Position numbers and translations under genes: made by a program. 5,065 nucleotides of DNA from Spirochaetaceae bacterium (GTDB lineage: Bacteria > Spirochaetota > Spirochaetia > SZUA-6 > Bin103). Positions 1-5,065 of the stretch are shown one piece after another; position 1 is the first letter of the stretch, and each line of letters opens with the position of its first letter. A model generated the notes under the pieces. It ran no database searches and was not told the origin of the DNA. It saw nothing but the letters and a program-made list of their open reading frames with translations. The stretch is from contig JAPPNY010000042.1 in NCBI GenBank assembly GCA_028818385.1, forward strand, positions 1 through 5,065, in the 5' to 3' direction.

Positions 1-477
1 GCTACGGACAGCCGTCTGCAACCAAGGGAATCCCCGGAGTTTTGCAAGAGGCTCAATGTTCTGGAAACGCGGCACCAGATAGGAGTCCGCTCCCGAAACC
101 GGCGCCGGTGGCTCGTACGGGACGTCCTCCAACTCCAACGCCGTCCCCATGACCACGTGGTCCATCAGGTAGTGGCCCAAGCAGTCCGATTCGCTTACCG
201 GCAACTCGGGATGCTCCATCCGTGTGGCCAGCAGAATGCGAACCGTCTCGATCGTGGAAGCGCACAGGACGATCAAGCGAGCCCTCGCCGCGTGCGACGC
301 GCCCGTTGCCGCATCCACGAACATCACCCCGCCGGCGCACCCCCGGCCGGCCCGCGCAGGCTTCCGCTCCGGCCCGGCCTCCAGCAGCAGCACCCGCAGC
401 CCCGCCTCGGTCAGTTCCTTGGCCGCCCAGCCGCCGGCAGCGCCGGATCCCACCACGATCGCGTCGGCGTGGCTCAT
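1..477 (-). CDS. GMC-family FAD oxidoreductase, internally deleted, runs off left edge
   Basis: Starts at ATG 477-475 and stays open for 159 codons to the left edge, so the C-terminal part is not seen. Residues 5-35 are a classic FAD-binding beta-alpha-beta unit: GSGAAGG at 10-16, then a strand ending LLLEAG at 30-35. From about residue 50 the protein reads like the middle of a GMC oxidoreductase: GVMFVDAATG (50-59), ARLIVLCASTIETVRILL (66-83) and LGHYLMDHV (100-108). In intact relatives (about 500-570 aa) about 200 residues separate these parts, including the second FAD/GMC signature; here only about 15 do, still in frame. Intact members oxidise alcohols or sugars with FAD. It follows the aldo/keto reductase with an ATGA overlap and no good ribosome site, so it is probably translated by re-initiation. 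The last 20 visible codons have only 11 G/C third positions, against 36 of 39 at the start. Family assignment is firm; function is doubtful, and it may be a pseudogene. Confidence 0.85.
   Translation of the reverse strand, partial: MSHADAIVVGSGAAGGWAAKELTEAGLRVLLLEAGPERKPARAGRGCAGGVMFVDAATGASHAARARLIVLCASTIETVRILLATRMEHPELPVSESDCLGHYLMDHVVMGTALELEDVPYEPPAPVSGADSYLVPRFQNIEPLAKLRGFPWLQTAVRS
474..477 (-). promoter_or_regulatory. ATGA stop/start overlap coupling two genes
   Basis: The TGA stop of the aldo/keto reductase (476-474) and the ATG of the GMC gene (477-475) share bases in an ATGA overlap. I see no purine-rich ribosome site just upstream. This arrangement normally indicates translational coupling by terminating ribosomes, and so one transcript. 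Confidence 0.7.
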
Positions 478-1466
478 GAATCGGCTACCGGCGCGGTCTG
501 GCCGCCGTTCGCCAGCCACGAGATCTGTTCGGCGCTCAGCGACAGCTCCAGGGCGACCGGCAACTCGGCCAGCCGATGCGGCCGTCGCGTGCCCACGATC
601 GCGTGCACGTTGCGGCCGTGCGCGAGCACCCAGGCGAGCCCCAGTTGCGCCGGCGTGCACCCCATCCGTTCCGCGAGCGCCGTCAGGCGGTTATGGCGGG
701 CGTCGTTGCCCGCGCCCCGGTACGCCCTGCCGCGCGCGCGGCCGCCCGGCGCGCGCAACCAGCCGCCGCCGAGCGGCGACCAGGCCAGGATCGAAGCGTC
801 GGCCGCCCGGTAGGCGCGCAGTGCCGCGGCGCCGGCCGGCCCGCCGATCGACACACAGCCCGGGTACGGCGTCGCGATCCAGCGCGGCAGGCTGAACTGC
901 GGGCTCGAGGCCGCCGGTGGCGGCTGCCGGCTGCTCATAGCCAGTCCGCGCAGCGCCGCGAACCGCTCATGAGTCCAGTTGGACACCCCGTAGGCGCGGA
1001 CGCGGCCCGATGCCACGAACGACCAGAGGGTCTCCGCGATCGGCTCCAGCGGCGCGTCGGGCGCGTCGCGATGCAGCAGGTAGAGTTCCAGGCGATCGGT
1101 GCGCAGCCGCCGCAGCGACGCATCGATGTCGCGTTCCAAATCGCCTCGGGCCAGCCGCGCCCGGCCAAGCAGAGACGGGTGGCCGCCCTTGCTGATCAGG
1201 TAGACCCGCTCGCGCACTCCGGCGCTCCGCATCCAGTCGCCGATCAGCCGCTCACTGCCTCCGAGTTGGTAGAACGCCGCGGTGTCGAGCGCGCTGATGC
1301 CCAGATCGAGCGCGAGGTCCAGCAACGCGCGCGCCTGGGTCCCGCGCACAACGCCCGGCAGCGCCACCCCGGTGGCGAGCCAAGCCGTGCCGAGCACGAG
1401 GCGCGACAGGGGGGCCGACGGCGCCAGCGACGACTCAGCCGGCACCGGCGCATCCGGCGGAGGCAC
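474..1466 (-). CDS. Aldo/keto reductase family protein
   Basis: A 330-residue cytoplasmic TIM-barrel oxidoreductase of the aldo/keto reductase superfamily, which interconverts carbonyls and alcohols with NAD(P)H. Numbered from the chosen start, the catalytic tetrad is complete: D61 (in ALDTA), Y66 (in AFYQLGGSE), K93 (in LISKGGHP) and H132 (in YLLHRDAP). Strand-end motifs follow in order: YGVSNW (159-164), ASSPQFSL (186-193), AWSPLGGG (228-235) and the cofactor-loop GTRRPHRL (292-299). Length is normal for the family. The frame is open to a GTG at 1502, but the GTG at 1466 has a strong ribosome site directly before it and still leaves about 20 residues before the first barrel strand; a GTG at 1445 is a weaker option. 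The start lies inside the end of the molybdenum subunit gene (32-base overlap), and the stop overlaps the GMC start. The LHRD context resembles a broad bacterial subgroup of unknown substrate, so no specific substrate is claimed. Confidence 0.93.
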   Translation of the reverse strand: MPPPDAPVPAESSLAPSAPLSRLVLGTAWLATGVALPGVVRGTQARALLDLALDLGISALDTAAFYQLGGSERLIGDWMRSAGVRERVYLISKGGHPSLLGRARLARGDLERDIDASLRRLRTDRLELYLLHRDAPDAPLEPIAETLWSFVASGRVRAYGVSNWTHERFAALRGLAMSSRQPPPAASSPQFSLPRWIATPYPGCVSIGGPAGAAALRAYRAADASILAWSPLGGGWLRAPGGRARGRAYRGAGNDARHNRLTALAERMGCTPAQLGLAWVLAHGRNVHAIVGTRRPHRLAELPVALELSLSAEQISWLANGGQTAPVADS

Positions 1467-3771
1467 CTCCTTCCTCCGGCACGGAGACCGCCGGCTCGGC
1501 ACCCGTCCGTCGGGCGGCGAGGACCCGGCTCGGGGTCAGCGGTGCCGCGGTCACCCGCCGGCCGCTGGCGTGCCGCACCGCGTTGGCGATCGCGCCGGCG
1601 GTGGCGATGATCGGCGGCTCGCCCACCCCCCGCGCGCCGTGCGGGTCGTTGCCGGACGGCCGTTCCACCAGCAGCGTCTCGATCGGCGGGATGTCCTTCG
1701 CGGACGGCACCGCGTAGTCCATCAGCGTGCCGGTGAGGAGCTGGCCATCCTCGTCGTAGACCAGCCGCTCGCAGAGCGCCCAGCCGGCTCCCTGCGCGGC
1801 GCCGCCCATCATCTGCCCGGCGACCGTCAGCGGGTTGATCGCGCGGCCCACGTCCTGGGCCATGACGATGCCGTGCACGGTGATGCGGCCGGTCTCCTCA
1901 TCGACGCTGACCTCCGCCATCTGAGCGCAGAAGGCCGGCGTGCGTCCGCCCGGGGCGCTGCGTCCGTGGCCGGCGATCGGCCCGTGCAGGGCGCGCATGC
2001 CGGCCAGCTCGCCGATCGCGACCGCGGACTCCGGCACGCCCTTGACGCGCACCGCGTTGCCGGCGATCTCCAGGTCGGCGGCGTCCGCCTCCAGGTGCGC
2101 CGCCGCCACGCGGAAGAGCTGCTCCCTGGCGTCGCGGGCCGCTGCCGCAACCGCGGGGCCGACCGTGCGCAGCGTCTTGCTTCCGCCGGCGTTGGACAGG
2201 TGATAGGGGCCGTCGACCTGCCCCTGCCAGCGCACGCGGACCGCGTCCGGGCTGACGCCGATCTCCTCGGCTACCAGGAGCACCACGCTGGTGCTGACGC
2301 CGGTCAGGTCCACGGCGTTCAGGTGCACGGTGATGCCGCCGTCCTCTTCCACCGTGCAGCCGGCGTTGCTGGCATCCACGCCCCCGAACCACGCGCCGAG
2401 CGCCACCCCGACGCCGCGCCCGGAAGCCGCCAGGCTCTCGCGCTTCTGCCAGAGTGGATGCGCGCGCAGCTTCTCCAGCACCTCCCGCATGCCGATGTCC
2501 GGCCACTCGCTGCCGTCGGCCAGCTCATCGCCCGCCTGCGACACGTTGCGCAGGCGCAGCTCCAGCGGGTCCAGGTCCAGGGCGATGGCCAACTCGTCCA
2601 TGGCGCTCTCCATCGCGAACGCCTGCTGGGTCATCCCCGGCGCGCGGTAGGCTCCGATCGACGCCTTGTGCGTCATCACCGTGCGGCCGCGGACATCGAT
2701 GTTGGGCGCCCGGTAGATGCTGCCGCACATCATCACGCCGATGCCGGTCGGCGAGTTCGGAAAGCAGCCTCCGTCGTAGGTGAGGTCCGCCTTGACCGCG
2801 GTCAGCGAGCCGTCCTCGTCCGCGCCGAGCCGGATGCGCAGGCGCCCGCCGGCCGCCGGCTGCGCGGCCAGCAACTCCTCGCGCCGGGTCATCACGAGCT
2901 GCACCGGGGCGTCCACGGCGCGCGCGGCCGCGGTCACCAGCGGCTCGTAGAGGATGAACTTGCCGCCGAAGCCGCCGCCGACGTGCATGACCTTGGCGTC
3001 GACGTCGGACGGCGGCACCCCCAGCAGCGCCGCCGACTCCTTCTGCACGTTGGTCGGCGCCTGCGAGGCGCTCCGCACCGTCGCGCCGCGCTCCTCACCG
3101 GGTTCGGCAATGGTGGCGTGCGGCTCCAGGTAGCTCTGGTGGACGCGGTCGACCTCGAAGGTCAGGTCGACGCTCCGGTACGCGGAGCGCAGCGCGGCGT
3201 CCGCGTCGCCGCGCTGAAAGCCGACCGGGTTGGCGACGTTGGACGGCGCGGCGGGTCCGTCGGCCGCGCCGCCCACGTCGGCGCCGTGGTCGGCTGCCTC
3301 CGCGTCCTCGCCCGGCACCCCCTCCGGCCACACCAGCGGGGCGCCCGGCCGGACGGCCGCGTCCATGGTGGTGGCCGCCGGCAGCGGCTCGTAGTCGACC
3401 ATCACGGCGTCGACGCCGTCCTCGGCCGCGGCCTCGGTCTCGGCGATCACCAGCGCCACCGGGTGGCCGGCGAACAGCGCGCGGTCGCGCGCCAGCAGCA
3501 GCCGGACGCGGGTCGTGGGCGTGATCTCGGGCAGGTCCGCCGCGGTCAGGACGCGCACCACGCCGGGCAGCGCGCACGCCGCCTCCGTGTCGATGGAGCG
3601 CACGCGGGCGTGCGCGTAGGGGCTGGTCACCAGGCGCATGGCAAGGGTGCGCCGGTCGATGTAGTCCGCCGTGAAGCGGAGGCTTCCGCGCACGCGCGCC
3701 TCCCCGTCGATGAGCGGCGTCGGCATGCCGACGCTCGGCGGCGCGGCCCCGGCGGCAGGTTGCGTCTTCAC
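1435..3771 (-). CDS. Xanthine dehydrogenase-family molybdopterin-binding (large) subunit
   Basis: A 778-residue molybdenum hydroxylase large subunit, the part that binds the molybdenum cofactor and hydroxylates the substrate (purines, aldehydes, CO or other heterocycles in relatives). The N-terminal a/b-hammerhead domain starts at VGMPTPLIDG (14-23) and covers about 14-140. The cofactor domains hold SASQAPT (234-240), VGGGFGGKF (264-272), AYRAPGMTQQAFAMES (374-389) and MGGAAQGAGWAL (655-666). GARGVGEPP (712-720) contains the expected catalytic base, Glu718. The CO dehydrogenase-type active loop (AYRCSFR) is absent; AYRAPG is the general xanthine/aldehyde type. There is no signal peptide or membrane segment, so it is cytoplasmic. 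A GTG start at 3771 is chosen because homology begins 13 residues later; the frame is open to ATG 3969, but that would cross the divergent GAPDH gene. It is first in a three-gene minus-strand set. No FAD or 2Fe-2S subunit is in the window. Family is certain; the substrate is unknown. Confidence 0.95.
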   Translation of the reverse strand: MKTQPAAGAAPPSVGMPTPLIDGEARVRGSLRFTADYIDRRTLAMRLVTSPYAHARVRSIDTEAACALPGVVRVLTAADLPEITPTTRVRLLLARDRALFAGHPVALVIAETEAAAEDGVDAVMVDYEPLPAATTMDAAVRPGAPLVWPEGVPGEDAEAADHGADVGGAADGPAAPSNVANPVGFQRGDADAALRSAYRSVDLTFEVDRVHQSYLEPHATIAEPGEERGATVRSASQAPTNVQKESAALLGVPPSDVDAKVMHVGGGFGGKFILYEPLVTAAARAVDAPVQLVMTRREELLAAQPAAGGRLRIRLGADEDGSLTAVKADLTYDGGCFPNSPTGIGVMMCGSIYRAPNIDVRGRTVMTHKASIGAYRAPGMTQQAFAMESAMDELAIALDLDPLELRLRNVSQAGDELADGSEWPDIGMREVLEKLRAHPLWQKRESLAASGRGVGVALGAWFGGVDASNAGCTVEEDGGITVHLNAVDLTGVSTSVVLLVAEEIGVSPDAVRVRWQGQVDGPYHLSNAGGSKTLRTVGPAVAAAARDAREQLFRVAAAHLEADAADLEIAGNAVRVKGVPESAVAIGELAGMRALHGPIAGHGRSAPGGRTPAFCAQMAEVSVDEETGRITVHGIVMAQDVGRAINPLTVAGQMMGGAAQGAGWALCERLVYDEDGQLLTGTLMDYAVPSAKDIPPIETLLVERPSGNDPHGARGVGEPPIIATAGAIANAVRHASGRRVTAAPLTPSRVLAARRTGAEPAVSVPEEGGASAGCAGAG
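1467..1477 (-). promoter_or_regulatory. Strong ribosome-binding site deciding the aldo/keto reductase start
   Basis: Read on the minus strand, this is GGAGGAAGGAG immediately before GTG 1466. It contains a near-consensus GGAGGA with a 5-base gap to the GTG. It lies within the coding region of the upstream molybdenum subunit and favours GTG 1466 over the upstream GTG at 1502. Confidence 0.6.
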
Positions 3772-3778
3772 GCCGCCG

Positions 3779-3784
3779 ATTCTA
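3779..3784 (-). promoter_or_regulatory. Possible -10 box for the molybdenum subunit operon
   Basis: The minus strand reads TAGAAT, five of six matches to TATAAT, ending 7 bases before GTG 3771. That distance would place the transcript start at or next to the start codon (a leaderless mRNA), which fits the absence of a ribosome site. No convincing -35 box lies 16-18 bases upstream. This is inference from position and consensus only. Confidence 0.35.
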
Positions 3785-3824
3785 CCGCGCCCCGCCGGCG
3801 AAGACACAGGGGAGGCACTACGGG

Positions 3825-3830
3825 TATGGT
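3825..3830 (+). promoter_or_regulatory. Possible -10 box for the GAPDH gene
   Basis: TATGGT ends 8 bases before ATG 3839. With AAGACA (3801-3806) as a poor -35 match at an 18-base gap, it could drive a leaderless or nearly leaderless transcript. The GAPDH start has no ribosome site at normal distance: the nearest, AGGGGAGG at 3808-3815, is 23 bases away. The call is weak because the hexamer matches consensus only in part. Confidence 0.28.
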
Positions 3831-3838
3831 CCGGCGCG

Positions 3839-4867
3839 ATGGCAAAGCTGAGAGTCGGATTCAACGGCATGGGGCGCATCGGCAAGAACGTGATGCGCGT
3901 GATCCTGGGGCGGCTTGAGGACCGGTTCGAGATCGTCGCCGGCAACGACCTGGTGGCGGTGGACGACATCGCCGCCAGCCTGCCGCGCGACTCCGTCTAC
4001 GGGCGCTTCCCGGCGCCGGTCGAGCGCGGCTCGGGCAACAGCATCCGCATCGGCGACCACGAGGTCGCCATCTACGGGGAGCAGGACGCCGCGGCGGTGC
4101 CGTGGGGGGACCACGGCGTGGACGTGGTGTTCGAATGCACGGGCTTCTACCTCACCCAGGAGCGCAGCGCCGCCCACCTGCGCGCCGGCGCGCGGCGCGT
4201 GGTGGTCTCCGCGCCCTGCGACGACGACACCCCCACCGTGGTGGTCGGCGTCAACCACGAATCGCTCACCGGGGAAGAGACCATCGTCTCCAACGCGAGC
4301 TGCACCACCAACTGCCTGGCGCCGCTGGCCGCCGTGGTCGACCGCTCCTTCCCGATCCTCGCCGGCCTGATGAGCACCACGCACGCGGCCACCGCGACCC
4401 AGAAGGTCGTCGACGCGTTCGGCGGCAGCAAGAACCGGGCGACCCTGAACAACATCATCCCGGCCTCCACCGGCGCGGCCAAGGCGGTCGGCAAGGTGCT
4501 CCCGCACCTGGACGGCAAGCTCAACGGCACCGCCCTGCGCGTGCCCACCGATACCGGCAGCGTGGTGGAGGCGGTGTTCCTGATCGAGGGAGACCACGAT
4601 GCCGACGAGGTGATGGAGGCCATGCAGGCCAACATTCAGGCCATGAACGCATCGACCATCCTGGGCCAGATCGCCTACCTGGGCGACTGGTACGAGTGCT
4701 CCCGTGACTGCGTGGGCGAGCCCTGGTCGTCGATGATCCGCGACGACCTGCTTGCCGTCCCGGCGGGCGGCAACACCCTGATCAAGGCCACCAGCTTCTA
4801 CGACAACGAGGTCGGCTTCTCCCACCGCATGGCCGAGCTGGCCCTCTTGTTGGCGGGAGGCGAGTAG
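3839..4867 (+). CDS. gap: Glyceraldehyde-3-phosphate dehydrogenase, type I, divergent
   Basis: A 342-residue cytoplasmic enzyme of central carbon metabolism. It converts glyceraldehyde 3-phosphate, NAD+ and phosphate to 1,3-bisphosphoglycerate and NADH. The Rossmann motif GFNGMGRIG (7-15) is at the N-terminus. Asp37 in GNDL is where NAD-specific enzymes bind the adenosine ribose. The active site has SNASCTTNCLAP (151-162) with Cys155, and His182 with Thr185 in TTHAATATQ. Phosphate-site residues are Thr211/Gly212 (in PASTGAAKAVGK) and Arg234 (in LRVPT); the end carries YDNEVGFSHRM (321-331). ATG 3839 is chosen because family homology begins at once; the open frame extends upstream to 3671 but only across the divergent gene. 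Odd points: the S-loop between Lys189 and NIIP is about three residues shorter than in E. coli and lacks the usual DWRxxR; RVPT is followed by DTGSVVE rather than xxVSVVD; and the usual SWYDNE is SFYDNE. Probably the functional glycolytic enzyme, but a paralogue with another aldehyde substrate is possible. Confidence 0.93.
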   Translation: MAKLRVGFNGMGRIGKNVMRVILGRLEDRFEIVAGNDLVAVDDIAASLPRDSVYGRFPAPVERGSGNSIRIGDHEVAIYGEQDAAAVPWGDHGVDVVFECTGFYLTQERSAAHLRAGARRVVVSAPCDDDTPTVVVGVNHESLTGEETIVSNASCTTNCLAPLAAVVDRSFPILAGLMSTTHAATATQKVVDAFGGSKNRATLNNIIPASTGAAKAVGKVLPHLDGKLNGTALRVPTDTGSVVEAVFLIEGDHDADEVMEAMQANIQAMNASTILGQIAYLGDWYECSRDCVGEPWSSMIRDDLLAVPAGGNTLIKATSFYDNEVGFSHRMAELALLLAGGE

Positions 4868-5065
4868 CGCCTACCGTCGTCCTCCACTTGCAAGATCCTC
4901 CGCTCGTCTTCGAAATTCACTATGACGTGTGTCGTCTTTCCTGGAGTCCTTGCTGTACTTCCGTCATTTCCTTGTGTTGACGATGCGCGATCACTATCTG
5001 TGGAAGACAACTTGGAATGTAACTATTCAGCCGGGGCGGACGGTTTGAGGCAGGTTGGGATCATG
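4868..5065 (+). other. Lower-GC intergenic tail, no supported gene
   Basis: These 198 bases have about 52% GC by my count (103 of 198), far below the coding DNA to the left. I find no clear intrinsic terminator: only a 4-base stem (4924-4927 with 4933-4936) followed by three T. TTGACG at 4977-4982 resembles a -35 box but has no matching -10 at 16-18 bases. The final three bases are ATG, preceded by purine-rich GAGGCAGG, so a plus-strand gene could begin exactly at the edge, but one codon cannot support a call. Confidence 0.5.

Noticed and set aside
157..895. Overlapping plus-strand open frames opposite the GMC and aldo/keto reductase genes
   Set aside because: Pro/Arg/Ala-rich shadow translations with no recognisable family.
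576..1610. Plus-strand open frame of 344 codons opposite the aldo/keto reductase
   Set aside because: Low-complexity Arg/Ala-rich translation antisense to a gene with a complete catalytic tetrad.
3671..3838. Longer N-terminus for GAPDH from ATG 3671
   Set aside because: GAPDH homology begins immediately at ATG 3839; the upstream 56 codons are antisense to the Mo subunit gene.
1282..3918. An 878-codon plus-strand open frame opposite the Mo subunit gene
   Set aside because: Its translation is Arg/Ala/Gly/His-rich with no domain, and it lies antisense to a protein with every family motif. Long antisense frames are expected where codons are strongly G/C-ending.
3772..3969. Longer N-terminus for the Mo subunit from ATG 3969
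   Set aside because: The extra 66 residues have no family similarity and would run through the divergent promoter region and the start of GAPDH; homology begins just after GTG 3771.
3818..4825. A 335-codon minus-strand open frame opposite GAPDH
   Set aside because: Antisense shadow; the plus strand carries all GAPDH motifs.
4924..4939. Possible terminator after GAPDH
   Set aside because: The stem is only 4 base pairs with a 5-base loop and three T, too weak for an intrinsic terminator.
4977..5000. Promoter-like TTGACG with TATCTG downstream
   Set aside because: The gap between the hexamers is about 12 bases, too short for a standard sigma-70 type promoter.
4798..5010. A 70-codon minus-strand ORF overlapping the end of GAPDH
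   Set aside because: It ends antisense inside GAPDH, has no recognised domain and no clear ribosome site.
4922..5065. Run-off plus-strand ORF of 48 codons
   Set aside because: No ribosome site, atypical codon use, no recognisable motif; an open frame of this length at about 52% GC can arise by chance.

Overview
The window is GC-rich bacterial DNA: genic lines I counted run at roughly 70-75% GC, with strongly G/C-ending codons and GTG starts. It comes from a heterotroph carrying molybdenum hydroxylase and sugar/alcohol oxidoreductase families. The phylum cannot be fixed from this stretch. I see no phage, transposon, CRISPR, tRNA or rRNA signal.

Layout: a divergent intergenic gap of only 67 bases (3772-3838) separates two transcription directions. 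To the left, on the minus strand, lies a tightly packed three-gene set. It starts with the large molybdopterin-binding subunit of a xanthine dehydrogenase-family enzyme (3771 to 1435). An aldo/keto reductase (1466 to 474) follows and starts inside the end of that gene. Last is a GMC-family FAD oxidoreductase, whose start overlaps the aldo/keto reductase stop by four bases (ATGA) and which runs off the left edge. To the right, on the plus strand, is a complete but divergent glyceraldehyde-3-phosphate dehydrogenase (3839-4867). It is followed by about 200 bases of lower-GC (about 52%) sequence with no gene I can support.

The three minus-strand genes look like one redox operon: a Mo-dependent hydroxylase, an NAD(P)H-linked carbonyl reductase and a flavin alcohol/sugar dehydrogenase. 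A shared catabolic or detoxifying route is plausible, but the substrate cannot be read from the sequence. The Mo subunit has no FAD or 2Fe-2S partner in view. The GMC gene seems to have lost, in frame, about 200 residues between its dinucleotide-binding motif and its middle domain, so it is probably non-functional, or else an assembly artefact.

No new multi-gene system is evident. The points most worth checking are the internally deleted GMC gene, the orphan Mo subunit, the unusual S-loop and C-terminal half of the GAPDH, and the paired -10-like boxes immediately upstream of two starts that both lack a Shine-Dalgarno sequence.
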